Assembly: GCA_020444175.1 (NCBI GenBank)
Contig: JAHLLM010000001.1
Coordinates: 62,001 to 126,000, forward strand
DNA: 64,000 nucleotides
Source: Desulfobulbaceae bacterium
Lineage (GTDB): Bacteria > Desulfobacterota > Desulfobulbia > Desulfobulbales > SURF-16
Reading direction: 5' to 3'
Shown here: positions 19,528-28,715 of the stretch, piece after piece
Position numbering within the stretch: the stretch's first letter is position 1
How the letters are laid out: every line of letters begins with the position of its first letter
Translations under genes and position numbers: made by a program
The notes under the pieces: generated by a model
What the model saw: only the letters and a program-made list of their open reading frames with translations
Database searches by the model: none
What the model was told of the DNA's origin: nothing

Positions 19528-21210
19528 ATGAGTAACGACGCTGAAAAAATTATCTACTCGATGATTCGGGTAAGTAAATATTATGACAAAAAACCGATTT
19601 TAAAGGACATCAGTCTCTCCTATTTCTACGGAGCCAAAATCGGCGTGCTCGGCCTGAACGGCTCGGGAAAAAGCTCTCTGCTGCGCATCCTGGCCGGAGT
19701 TGACAGCGATTTTGAAGGAAGAACGTCCATTTCTCCCGGCCTCGCTGTGGGCCTTCTTGAACAGGAACCTACGCTTGATCCGGAAAAAAACGTCAAACAG
19801 GTCGTGGAGGAGGCAGTCCAGGAGACAGTTGATCTCATGGAGGAATTTAACCGCATCAACGAAAAATTTGCCGAACCCATGAGCGACGACGAAATGAATG
19901 ATCTGATCGCCAAACAGGGAGAAGTACAGGAAAAACTGGACAACCTTGAGGCCTGGGACCTTGACTCCAAGCTCGAAATGGCCATGGATGCCTTGCGCTG
20001 TCCTCCGGGCGAAACAAATGTTGCCGTTCTTTCAGGTGGGGAAAAAAGACGTGTTGCCCTCTGCCGTCTCCTGCTCCAGAAACCGGACATTCTCCTGCTT
20101 GACGAGCCGACCAACCACCTTGATGCTGAATCAGTGGCCTGGCTGGAACATCACCTGCAGCGCTACGAAGGAACAGTCATCGCCGTTACCCATGACCGTT
20201 ATTTTCTCGATAACGTTGCCGGCTGGATTCTGGAACTGGATCGTGGACGGGGTATCCCCTGGAAAGGCAACTATTCATCCTGGCTTGACCAGAAAGCAAA
20301 ACGCTTACAACAGGAAGAAAAACAGGAAAGCGACCGACAAAAAACACTGCAGAGAGAGCTTGACTGGATCAATATGAGCCCCAAGGGCCGACGGGCCAAA
20401 TCAAAGGCCAGGATCAAATCCTATGAAGAGATGCTGGGCCAGGAAGGCGAAAAAAGGTCAAGAGATCTGGAAATCTACATTCCACCGGGACCGCGTCTTG
20501 GGAAAGTGGTTATAGAAGCAGACAAGGTGGGCAAGTCCTATGAGGACAAACTCCTGGTGGAAGAGATGACTTTTTCCCTGCCGCCGGGTGGCATTGTCGG
20601 TGTCATCGGCCCCAATGGGGCGGGTAAAACAACGCTTTTTAAAATGATAACAGGCCAGGAAACCCCTGACTCCGGAACCATCACTCTTGGCGAGACAGTT
20701 AAACTTGCCTATGTCGACCAGAGCCGGGACGCCCTTGATCCGGACAAAAGCATCTGGGAAGTGGTTTCAGGAGGACAGGATGTCATTGCCCTTGGCAATC
20801 GTGAAGTCAATTCCCGTGCCTATGTGGCCCGCTTTAATTTTTCCGGTTCCGAGCAGCAGAAAAAGGTCGGCCTTCTTTCCGGAGGCCAGAGAAACCGTGT
20901 TCATCTGGCCATGATGCTCAAAGAAGGGGCCAATGTCATTCTGCTTGACGAACCGACCAATGATCTTGATGTCAATACCCTGCGTGCCCTGGAAGAGGCC
21001 CTGGAAAATTTTGCAGGCTGCGCTGTTGTTATCAGCCATGACCGCTGGTTCCTTGATCGCATTGCCACCCACATCCTTGCCTTTGAGGGCGACAGCAAGG
21101 TCCTCTTTTTTGACGGCAACTATACGGAGTATGAGGCAGACCGCAAGAAAAGACTGGGAGCCGAGGCTGATCAGCCCCACCGTATTAAGTACAGGCAACT
21201 GACGCGATAG
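19528..21210 (+). CDS. ettA: EttA-type ABC-F translation factor
   Basis: 560 residues, close to the E. coli EttA length of 555. Two ABC ATPase domains (Walker A GLNGSGKSSL and GPNGAGKTTL; signatures LSGGEKRR and LSGGQRNR; Walker B LLLDEPTNHLD and ILLDEPTNDLD). The arm insertion in domain 1 and the linker (MSPKGRRAKSKARI) match EttA, which binds the ribosomal E site and gates entry into elongation by the ATP/ADP ratio. Confidence 0.92.
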   Translation: MSNDAEKIIYSMIRVSKYYDKKPILKDISLSYFYGAKIGVLGLNGSGKSSLLRILAGVDSDFEGRTSISPGLAVGLLEQEPTLDPEKNVKQVVEEAVQETVDLMEEFNRINEKFAEPMSDDEMNDLIAKQGEVQEKLDNLEAWDLDSKLEMAMDALRCPPGETNVAVLSGGEKRRVALCRLLLQKPDILLLDEPTNHLDAESVAWLEHHLQRYEGTVIAVTHDRYFLDNVAGWILELDRGRGIPWKGNYSSWLDQKAKRLQQEEKQESDRQKTLQRELDWINMSPKGRRAKSKARIKSYEEMLGQEGEKRSRDLEIYIPPGPRLGKVVIEADKVGKSYEDKLLVEEMTFSLPPGGIVGVIGPNGAGKTTLFKMITGQETPDSGTITLGETVKLAYVDQSRDALDPDKSIWEVVSGGQDVIALGNREVNSRAYVARFNFSGSEQQKKVGLLSGGQRNRVHLAMMLKEGANVILLDEPTNDLDVNTLRALEEALENFAGCAVVISHDRWFLDRIATHILAFEGDSKVLFFDGNYTEYEADRKKRLGAEADQPHRIKYRQLTR

Positions 21211-21237
21211 CCTTGGTATGCTTGGCTCATTGGTTGA

Positions 21238-21277
21238 TTTGTTTGACCGGGAAAAATGATTTTCCCAGTCAAACAAA
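21238..21277. terminator. Bidirectional hairpin between convergent genes
   Basis: Arms TTTGTTTGAC plus GGGAAAA pair with TTTTCCC plus GTCAAACAAA, 17 pairs and one mismatch around a four-base loop. It lies between the ends of ettA (plus) and the hybrid kinase (minus), the expected place for a shared terminator. There is no long T run. Confidence 0.75.
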
Positions 21278-21304
21278 CAGGAACACTGTCCCCCCAAAAC
21301 CAAT

Positions 21305-23797
21305 TCAACCAGACATTACCCTGGCGATTACTCTACTGAGATCGGCAAGCAGGAAAGGTTTATTGACAACCCCTTTAAAGCCAAAGGCCTTATAGTTTGA
21401 CAGCACTTCATCGTTGGAGTAGCCGCTGGCCACAATGACCTTGGCCTCAGGATCAATCTTCATAATTTCACCGGCAGCCTCCCTGCCGCCCATGCCTCCG
21501 GGCACAGTGAGATCCATTATCACCAGATCTATGGATTTCTCCGTGCCAAACACCTCTGTGTAGCAATCAATTGCCTGTTTGCCTTCAGCAACGCATTGTA
21601 CTTCATAACCCATATGCGAGAGCATTTTCATTGCCACGTCACGTACAATCTCCTCATCATCCATGACAAGAATTTTGCCCTGCCCTTTCACATACTGATC
21701 TGCACCAGCCAGAGCACCTTCCTTCTCCTCTTCCGTTGCTGGGAGATAAACAGTAAAGGTTGTCCCCTCTCCGAGCTTTGAAGCCACGTCAATCAGGCCG
21801 CCATGCCGACTGACAATTGAATGTGCAACGGCAAGACCAAGTCCGCTTCCTTTGCTTGCCCCCATATTTTTTGTTGTAAAATACGGGTCAAAAATACTGG
21901 CAAGATGTTTTTCCGAAATACCTATCCCCGTGTCACGGATGGAGAGTTGAATGTAAATACCGGGAGGGAGCGAAATTTCCGACCCCGGTTCTATAACCAC
22001 GTTTTCAGCGGTAATATCTACGACGCCGCCATGGGGCATGGAGTGGGCCGCATTCAAGGTAATATTCTGGATGACCTGACTTATCTGCCCCTTGTCAATG
22101 GGGGTCAGCCAGAGATTGTCGGCCAGGTCGTATTGGCAGGCAACATTGGCGCCATGGAGAACAAAATCAGCAGAATCCCGGATAACCTCTTTGATATCCG
22201 ATGTCTCTTTTATAGGAGCCCCTCCCTTGGCAAAGGTGAGGAGCTGCTGGGTCAGGTCCTTTGCCCGCATGCAGGCTTTTTCCGCGGCAATAAGCATCTC
22301 ATGAATCTTATTATCTGATCCGAGTATGTGGGATGCGACATTTATATTCCCGAGAATTGCGGCAAGGATATTATTAAAGTCATGGGCAATACCACCGGCA
22401 AGCACACCAATTGATTCAAGTTTCTTTGCCTTCAGCAGTTCTTCTTCCATGCGCCGCCTCTGGCGGATATCCCGTACCGTGGAAATGACAGTGGGATGTC
22501 CCTCAAATTCCAGCAAAGAATCACTTATCTCCGCGGGAATTTTCTGGCCGTTTTTACCAATCAGGGTCAGCTCAAAAAGAGTACGCCCGGATTTGTGCAA
22601 CTGTTCGATCAAGCCGGGAATCCTGTCTATGAACTCTGGAATAACAAAATCCTTCGGCCCAAGGCGCAGGAGTTCTTCCCGACTGCAGCCTAGCAACCTG
22701 CAGGCATTTGAGTTTACCTCAATAAAATTTCCAATCGTGCCGTCAGGAGAAGGCTGGTACACAAAGACAGCGTCACTGGCACTTTCAAAAAGTGAATGAA
22801 ATTTCCTGCGGCTCTCCTCAAGATGCTTTTCAATCTTTTTGCGTTCAACAAGTTCCTGTTCCAGGTCAAGCGTTCTCTGGGAAACCTGCCTGCGCAACGT
22901 CATATTCCAGAGCAGAACAAGCGCACAGAGAAAGAATGCAAGTGCGGTCAAAATAGAAAGAACCGTTTTCCTGTCAACACGAAAGCCTGGCTGTTTCAGC
23001 GTCATCCACTTGCTTAATATCCCCTGCCGCTCCTCCGGTGTGATGGAGGCTGCGGCTTTCTGCAAAATGGAATGAAAAAGGGGCCAGTCGCTCCGCGTTG
23101 CAAATGAAAGCTTAAAAACATAGCCTGAATCAATGGCAGACCGTAAATTGGTTATTCCTTCTTTTTCTATGTAATAGGTAGCTGAGGCAAGATTAAGGAT
23201 CATGGCATCAACATGCCCGAACGAAACAGCCCTGAGTCCGCTGACAATATCAGGCATTGGTTCAAGATCCACTTCCGGATAGTTGTCTTTCATATATTCA
23301 TGATCGGCGTAATTGCGGACAACTGCCACCGTATGTCCCATGAGAGCCTGCATGGAAGGAATTTCCTCCATATTGTCGCGAACTATGACCACTGCCGGGA
23401 ATTCAACAAAAGGCAGAGTAAAATGCAGATACTTTTCCCTGGAAGGAGTGGCGCAGGCTGCCCCGGTCATATCGATGCTTCGTTCCTGGGCTCTGTCGAG
23501 TACTTCACTCCAGGTCTTAATCGTTACGATCTCGAACTTAACGGAAATCTTCTTTTCAAGAAGCTTGAGAAAATCAATAAAAATTCCAGAGAAATTCCCT
23601 TGATTATCAAGGGATTCCAGGGGAGGAAAATCACAATCAGGTCCCACTCGGATTACGGGATGGTCAGCAAGCCACTGCTGTTCTTCAACGGTTAAATTTA
23701 GATCATTGAAACGGCCCTGCTGCTGTTCGTGTGCAGAAACGGGCAACCCCGCAAGCAGACAAAACAAAATAAAATAGAAAAGAATCTGTTTTTTCAT
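21305..23797 (-). CDS. Hybrid sensor kinase with periplasmic substrate-binding sensor
   Basis: 830 residues from the ATG at 23797, chosen because the signal peptide (MKKQILFYFILFCLLAGLPVSA) begins there; an upstream in-frame ATG at 23836 is less likely. Order: extracellular solute-binding domain family 3 (about 25-265), transmembrane helix (about 275-295), coiled coil, PAS (about 325-440), HisKA with IAHDFNNILAAILGN, HATPase (DTGIGIS, GSGLGLAVAH), and a C-terminal receiver (VMDDEE, LVIMDLTVPGG, NKPF). BvgS-like domain logic, sensing an amino-acid-like ligand. Confidence 0.9.
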   Translation of the reverse strand: MKKQILFYFILFCLLAGLPVSAHEQQQGRFNDLNLTVEEQQWLADHPVIRVGPDCDFPPLESLDNQGNFSGIFIDFLKLLEKKISVKFEIVTIKTWSEVLDRAQERSIDMTGAACATPSREKYLHFTLPFVEFPAVVIVRDNMEEIPSMQALMGHTVAVVRNYADHEYMKDNYPEVDLEPMPDIVSGLRAVSFGHVDAMILNLASATYYIEKEGITNLRSAIDSGYVFKLSFATRSDWPLFHSILQKAAASITPEERQGILSKWMTLKQPGFRVDRKTVLSILTALAFFLCALVLLWNMTLRRQVSQRTLDLEQELVERKKIEKHLEESRRKFHSLFESASDAVFVYQPSPDGTIGNFIEVNSNACRLLGCSREELLRLGPKDFVIPEFIDRIPGLIEQLHKSGRTLFELTLIGKNGQKIPAEISDSLLEFEGHPTVISTVRDIRQRRRMEEELLKAKKLESIGVLAGGIAHDFNNILAAILGNINVASHILGSDNKIHEMLIAAEKACMRAKDLTQQLLTFAKGGAPIKETSDIKEVIRDSADFVLHGANVACQYDLADNLWLTPIDKGQISQVIQNITLNAAHSMPHGGVVDITAENVVIEPGSEISLPPGIYIQLSIRDTGIGISEKHLASIFDPYFTTKNMGASKGSGLGLAVAHSIVSRHGGLIDVASKLGEGTTFTVYLPATEEEKEGALAGADQYVKGQGKILVMDDEEIVRDVAMKMLSHMGYEVQCVAEGKQAIDCYTEVFGTEKSIDLVIMDLTVPGGMGGREAAGEIMKIDPEAKVIVASGYSNDEVLSNYKAFGFKGVVNKPFLLADLSRVIARVMSG

Positions 23798-23937
23798 AGG
23801 AATCCCGAAAAAAAGGGCAAAGAACAATGTTTCCATTGATTAGACTAGCATGCGCCGGAAAATAATAGCAAGATTTATGTATTCGGGAGGTGCAGAGAAA
23901 AGACAAGAGAAAAAACAAGGTCGGTTCAACCAATCAA

Positions 23938-26136
23938 CTAGCTGATCAGTGAACCGATCTGAAAAACCAGAATTGCCAGAGCAAAGGCAAAAATGGTGTT
24001 AAACACCATGGAAAATGCACCCCATTTCCAGGAACCCGCCTCCTTGGAAATACAGACAACCGTGACAAAGCAGGGGGCATAATAGGATATGAAAAGCAGG
24101 ACACTCAGAGCCTTCACAGGATTCCAGCCAGGGTCGGCTGCCAATGTTTTGGCAAGGGAGCCGCTTTCCCCAGGATCAACCTCTCCCAGAGAATAGGCTG
24201 TGCCCAGAGTGGAAAGAACCACTTCTTTCGCTGCTATGCCGCCGATGAGGGCAATATTGGTCCTCCAGTCAAATCCTGCCAGTTGGCTGACACTTTCCAG
24301 CGCAGTCCCCACGCGTCCGGCCACGGAATGACGCAATCCCCTTTCCGCCTCTTCACGGTCAATTGCCACAAGACGTTTCTGCAGCTCTTCAACCGCGCCC
24401 GGAACTGTATCCCCGGGCAGAGGTTCAAACTCTGCCACAGAGGCCTCAACAGCATGCCGTTGCGCTTCAAATTGCGCCTTTTCACTTTCAGGAAGACCGG
24501 GATAGGTCATCATGGCCCAGATAATAATTGAAATACCGAGAATCACAGTTCCGGCTTTCTTGATATACTGCCAGGTCTTTTCCCAGGTATGAATCATGAG
24601 TCCTTTTAAGGTGGGGAAGCGATACGGCGGCAACTCCAGCACAAAAGGGGTTGCATCCCCTCTTAAAATCGTCAGACGCAGAAATTTCGCAACCAGAAGG
24701 GCAACGCTCCAGGCAAGGAGAGTGAAAAAAAACATATATCCGGCCTGATTTTCGGAAAAAAAGGCCCCTATTAACAGAGCAAGCACAGGCAGCTTTGCTC
24801 CACAGTTCATAAAAGGCGCGGTGAGCAGAGTAGCCATTCTCTCTTTTGGTGAACGCAGGGTCCGCGTTGCCATAACACCGGGGACAGCACACCCTCCGGC
24901 AATTCCGCCCGAAACAATGTAGGCCATCACCGAACTGCCGTTCAGCCCGAAAATCCTGAAAATACGGTCCATCATAAAAGCAACCCGTGCCAGGTAGCCG
25001 GAGTCTTCCAGGATGGCGATACCGAAAAACATAAACATGATAAGCGGCACAAAACCGAGCACTCCTCCGACTCCGCCGATAATTCCGGAAACTATGAGAG
25101 ATTTCAGAGGACCATCAGGCAGCAGTCCATCTGCCACCTGGGCAAGCAACGCAAAAAAACTCTCCAGCCAGGATACCGGCAACTCACTATAGGAAAAGGT
25201 AAACTTATATAGACCAAGCAAGACAAGACCCATAAAAAGAGGCCCGAGAAAACGGTTTGTCAAAACCTTGTCAATGCGGTCGGAAGTGTAGAGTCTGTCG
25301 CGGTCATACTTATGGGCAATGACCCCTTTCTTCAGAATTCCTTTAATATATCCGTAGCGATGATCTGCCACCATGGCTTCGGGATATGTTTCCATGGTAT
25401 CGCTCAAGTGGCGTGTGAGGTCGGCGACCTTGTCTTCAAGGCATGTTGACAGAGAAGAATCTTCCTCTCTTCCTTTATCCAGGATCTGTTGATCGTTCTC
25501 CAGATATTTTATGGCAATCCAGCGGCTCGGGTAATCGGCTGTCAGGAAGTTGTCTGCTTCGATCTTTTCCGCCAGATCAAGCAGGGTTGAATCAATGTCC
25601 TCCCCGTATGAGATTGCCTTGGGATGCCACTCTTTCACCTTGGAGGCAACACGCACGGTTTCCTCCATAAGCTTCTGGGTACCGAAGCCGCTGCGGGCAA
25701 CGATAGGCACCACCGGTACGCCAAGAAAATCAGCCAAGCGGTCCGCCTTAATCTCAATGCCCCTGTCACGGGCAACATCGATCATATTGAGGGCGATTAC
25801 CACAGGAATACCAAGCTCAAAAAACTGGGTGGTCAGATAGAGATTTCTTTCCAGATTGGCGGCATCGATGATATTGACAATGACCTGCGGTTTGTCAAAA
25901 ATCAAAAAATCCCGGGCAACCACTTCCTCTTCTGAGTAGGCGGTTAAGGAATAGGTGCCGGGCAGATCAACAATATTGATGGTAAGATTGTCAAGATGGT
26001 AGTTGCCCTCTTTTTTTTCAACCGTGACGCCGGGATAGTTACCCACATGCTGCCGTGCACCGGTAAGGGCATTAAAAAGTGTTGTTTTACCGGAATTCGG
26101 GTTCCCAGCCAGGGCAATTTTAATATTTGCACTCAT
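23938..26136 (-). CDS. feoB: FeoB ferrous iron transporter
   Basis: 732 residues. N-terminal G domain with G1 GNPNSGKTTLFN, G2/G3 (DLPGTYSL) and G4 (ALNMIDVA), a helical GDI region, then about ten membrane helices with the two gate regions (GCAVPGVMATR, FMNCGAKLPVLALLI). Imports Fe2+ across the inner membrane. It is the third gene of a minus-strand operon after the Cys-rich protein and feoA; the 206-base gap to feoA holds nothing recognised. Confidence 0.95.
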   Translation of the reverse strand: MSANIKIALAGNPNSGKTTLFNALTGARQHVGNYPGVTVEKKEGNYHLDNLTINIVDLPGTYSLTAYSEEEVVARDFLIFDKPQVIVNIIDAANLERNLYLTTQFFELGIPVVIALNMIDVARDRGIEIKADRLADFLGVPVVPIVARSGFGTQKLMEETVRVASKVKEWHPKAISYGEDIDSTLLDLAEKIEADNFLTADYPSRWIAIKYLENDQQILDKGREEDSSLSTCLEDKVADLTRHLSDTMETYPEAMVADHRYGYIKGILKKGVIAHKYDRDRLYTSDRIDKVLTNRFLGPLFMGLVLLGLYKFTFSYSELPVSWLESFFALLAQVADGLLPDGPLKSLIVSGIIGGVGGVLGFVPLIMFMFFGIAILEDSGYLARVAFMMDRIFRIFGLNGSSVMAYIVSGGIAGGCAVPGVMATRTLRSPKERMATLLTAPFMNCGAKLPVLALLIGAFFSENQAGYMFFFTLLAWSVALLVAKFLRLTILRGDATPFVLELPPYRFPTLKGLMIHTWEKTWQYIKKAGTVILGISIIIWAMMTYPGLPESEKAQFEAQRHAVEASVAEFEPLPGDTVPGAVEELQKRLVAIDREEAERGLRHSVAGRVGTALESVSQLAGFDWRTNIALIGGIAAKEVVLSTLGTAYSLGEVDPGESGSLAKTLAADPGWNPVKALSVLLFISYYAPCFVTVVCISKEAGSWKWGAFSMVFNTIFAFALAILVFQIGSLIS

Positions 26137-26342
26137 GTATTTCTATGTCCATCTCAGCTGGTGTCTACCAAGTCTGTTATCAGTTGCTCCACAGTTCATC
26201 TCGAACCAGATGAGTCGGTGTAGTTCGCTCTCGCCCAACCCGGGGAAGCGGCATTCGATATTTACTATTATACTTGTTACACTCTGCAGGCCGGAACCTT
26301 CCTGAGACTCCTCCATTTTTTCTGATTTGAATAAAAGAAACA

Positions 26343-26582
26343 CTACTGCTCTTCCACTTCGACTTCAATGAAATCAGCCTCATTGTTTCGCAGGGTCAGA
26401 ACACTGCCCATAACGCGCAAGGCAACAGGATCATATAAAGGGGCGCGGCCCTGTATTTTAATTTCAGAACCCGGTACAAGGCCCATATCACGAATCCTTC
26501 GCCCCATCTCTCCACCCTGCTTCACGGCTGTGATAGTGCCTCTCTGATTTTTTTTCATCTCTCGCAACATGACACGGGGCAT
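26343..26582 (-). CDS. feoA: FeoA SH3-like regulator of FeoB
   Basis: 79 residues, the usual FeoA size, with the signature region RIRDMGLVPGSEIKIQGRAPLYDPVALRVMGS split over the SH3-like barrel. An AGGAG lies seven bases before the ATG. It begins three bases after the upstream Cys-rich gene, so the genes are one transcript. Confidence 0.92.
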   Translation of the reverse strand: MPRVMLREMKKNQRGTITAVKQGGEMGRRIRDMGLVPGSEIKIQGRAPLYDPVALRVMGSVLTLRNNEADFIEVEVEEQ

Positions 26583-26585
26583 TTC

Positions 26586-26807
26586 TTATTCTCCTGAACA
26601 TTTACAGTTTTCTGACTTCGCCTGGTCCGACACATTCTTGTCGGAACGCCAATCCGGCACCCCAAAATTCTCATTCCGTGTGCCGCACTCATCCCCGCAT
26701 CCACAGGAACAGCCGGTGCACCCCTTGCCGCCGAAAAAAATCTTTACAAGATAGCCGGCAGCTGCCGCCACAATTAAAAAAGTAAGAACAGTATCAAAAG
26801 AGATCAT
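26586..26807 (-). CDS. Small Cys-rich membrane protein of the FeoB-associated type
   Basis: 73 residues from ATG 26807 (GGAGA upstream; a TTG at 26822 is in frame). One transmembrane helix (about 6-24) followed by GGKGCTGCSCGCGDECG and a second Cys pair at the C-terminus, eight Cys in all. This matches the small FeoB-associated Cys-rich proteins usually found downstream of feoB; here it is the first gene of the feo operon. Perhaps handles Fe2+ on the cytoplasmic side. Confidence 0.75.
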   Translation of the reverse strand: MISFDTVLTFLIVAAAAGYLVKIFFGGKGCTGCSCGCGDECGTRNENFGVPDWRSDKNVSDQAKSENCKCSGE

Positions 26808-26842
26808 TTTTAAATCTCCCAAAAATCATAGTCATCGAACAA

Positions 26843-26860
26843 AATTAGGCTCACCTAATT
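26843..26860. promoter_or_regulatory. DtxR/IdeR-type metal-repressor operator before the feo operon
   Basis: A perfect inverted repeat AATTAGG-CTCA-CCTAATT lies 36 bases before the first gene of the feo operon (minus strand). The half site TTAGG...CCTAA is the core of DtxR/IdeR iron boxes. It suggests Fe2+-dependent repression by a DtxR-family protein rather than Fur. Confidence 0.7.
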
Positions 26861-26985
26861 CTGGGCTTGAATAAAAAGTAATGAATAGCTGCCCTTCTGT
26901 CAATAGCTTTGTCAAAAGAGCGAAAACTTTCCCCTCCAATTCCTCTCTTTTGCGCATAGCCGCTCCCCATAAAAGCCCACCCCTG

Positions 26986-27915
26986 TTAATGACGAATAAA
27001 CTGATCAGGATACAGGATGGAAGCTATCATTTTAATACCATCAAGCAGCCGCAGGGTTGGCCGGGAAACAATTGTTTCATCAACAAAATAAATTTTCCCC
27101 TGCTGCACGGCCTTAATTGCCATAAAGCCGGGTTCACTGACAATCTGTTCGCGGGTAACCCTGTTCATCCGTCCCTGCTGGGCAAGATAAATATCAATAC
27201 TGTCGGCATGGGAAAGAATTCGTTCTTTCCCATAAAAGGCAATATTGGAAGTGCCACGCACAGGGCTCGCGTCATCAGCCACATTGATGCCACCCGCTTC
27301 GGCCAAGGTAAAAGCAGCCATGCTGGAGGAAGAAAATGTTTTCATTTTAGCGTGAATTGCCTCAAAATAAACCCGTTTTCGCCGGGAATCAGGAATCCCT
27401 GCCACCTGTCCTCTTATTCCCTGAAGTCCATCTTTGAAACGTTGCACCATTTCGTCAGCCTGTAGGCTTTTTCCTGTCAAAAGGCCAAGTTTACGCCAGT
27501 ATTCAAATGTTTCTTCCACAGTGGTAGGCTGCAGGGAAACAACTGTGATGCCCGCCATTCTCAGTTTTTCAATGAGATTTGCATAACTCCTGGCGATCAT
27601 GGGCCGAATGAGTACCAGGTCAGGACGCGCTGCTATAAATTTTTCCGGATCTTCCCGGTAGCTGAAAAGATCTTTCTCTTTCACCTGGGGCGGAAAATCA
27701 TTGTGTGAGGAAACCCCTATAATCTCCGCATCCAAACCAAGGGAAAACAGATTTTCCGTATGGGCCGGATAAAGGGAAATAATCCGGCTAAAGGGCTTGG
27801 CAACCTCAACCACTTGTCCAGCCCGGTCAATAACCAGATCATCTGCCACCACTCCCGTTATTTTCACCACAAAGGACACAAGTAAAAATAACCAAAAACA
27901 GACACTCTTTTTCAT
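26986..27915 (-). CDS. Periplasmic substrate-binding protein of a metallo-cofactor ABC importer
   Basis: 309 residues (ATG 27915; a GTG at 27927 overlaps the upstream stop and is possible). Signal peptide about 1-24. Two-lobed BtuF/FecB-like fold: SLYPAHTENLFSLGLDAEIIG in lobe 1 and DLVLIRPMIARSY near the hinge. Ligand class is cobalamin, haem or ferric siderophore. No cobalamin riboswitch was found before the operon, and the neighbouring feo genes favour iron, but this is weak. Confidence 0.85.
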   Translation of the reverse strand: MKKSVCFWLFLLVSFVVKITGVVADDLVIDRAGQVVEVAKPFSRIISLYPAHTENLFSLGLDAEIIGVSSHNDFPPQVKEKDLFSYREDPEKFIAARPDLVLIRPMIARSYANLIEKLRMAGITVVSLQPTTVEETFEYWRKLGLLTGKSLQADEMVQRFKDGLQGIRGQVAGIPDSRRKRVYFEAIHAKMKTFSSSSMAAFTLAEAGGINVADDASPVRGTSNIAFYGKERILSHADSIDIYLAQQGRMNRVTREQIVSEPGFMAIKAVQQGKIYFVDETIVSRPTLRLLDGIKMIASILYPDQFIRH

Positions 27916-27923
27916 CACGTCAC

Positions 27924-28715
27924 TCACTTAGCAGCATACAGGAATGTGATCTGATGATGGCAAGAAAATTCATCATAATATACACGGTTTTCCACACCAA
28001 ATACCTCCCTGATATTTTTTTCAGTCAATACATCTTCTGCCAGACCGGCGGAAAAGACCCTGCCCTCCTGCAGAAAAATAATTTCATCACAATAGGCTGC
28101 GGCAAGATTCAAGTCATGGATAGCCGCAATGACCGTATCCCCTTTTTGTCGCACGCGTTGCTGTACGACCTGGAAAATCTCCAGAGTATGACAGATATCA
28201 AGATTTGAGGTCGCCTCATCCAGGATCAGCACCGGAGTCTCCTGGGCCAGGGCACGGGCTGCCACCACTCTTTGTTTTTCACCGCCGCTGAGCTCGGTCA
28301 CAAATCGATTTTCAAAACCCTTAATGCCGATTGCAGCCATTGCCATCTGAGCCACCTCAAGATCATGGGAGGATGGAGTGCCGAAGCGGGGAATATAGGG
28401 ATGCCGCCCCATGAGGACGACGTCAAGCACCGTATAACTGAACTGAATTGAAAAATCCTGGGGCACCAGGCTGAGCTCACGGGCCAGTTCCCGCCGCGGG
28501 TAGCCGCTTATCTTACGTCCCTTATAAGAAAGGCTTCCTGACGCAGGCTCCAGGTTACCAATAAGGAGATCGAGCAGAGTCGTCTTGCCGCTGCCGTTTG
28601 GCCCGATCAGCCCATAGAATTTCTTCGGAGAAAAGGTCAGGTTGATATCACGGAGCACATCTTTTTCGCCATAGGAAAAAGAAACATTGCGCACATCAAA
28701 GAGAGCATCAGACAT
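27924..28715 (-). CDS. ABC importer ATPase (FecE/BtuD type)
   Basis: 263 residues from ATG 28715, which overlaps the permease stop by eight bases; upstream in-frame starts would intrude further into the permease. Walker A GPNGSGKTTLLDL, Q loop VPQDFSIQ, signature ELSGGEKQRV, Walker B VLILDEATSNLD, switch His in IHDLNLAA. A standard type II importer ATPase. Confidence 0.92.
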   Translation of the reverse strand: MSDALFDVRNVSFSYGEKDVLRDINLTFSPKKFYGLIGPNGSGKTTLLDLLIGNLEPASGSLSYKGRKISGYPRRELARELSLVPQDFSIQFSYTVLDVVLMGRHPYIPRFGTPSSHDLEVAQMAMAAIGIKGFENRFVTELSGGEKQRVVAARALAQETPVLILDEATSNLDICHTLEIFQVVQQRVRQKGDTVIAAIHDLNLAAAYCDEIIFLQEGRVFSAGLAEDVLTEKNIREVFGVENRVYYDEFSCHHQITFLYAAK

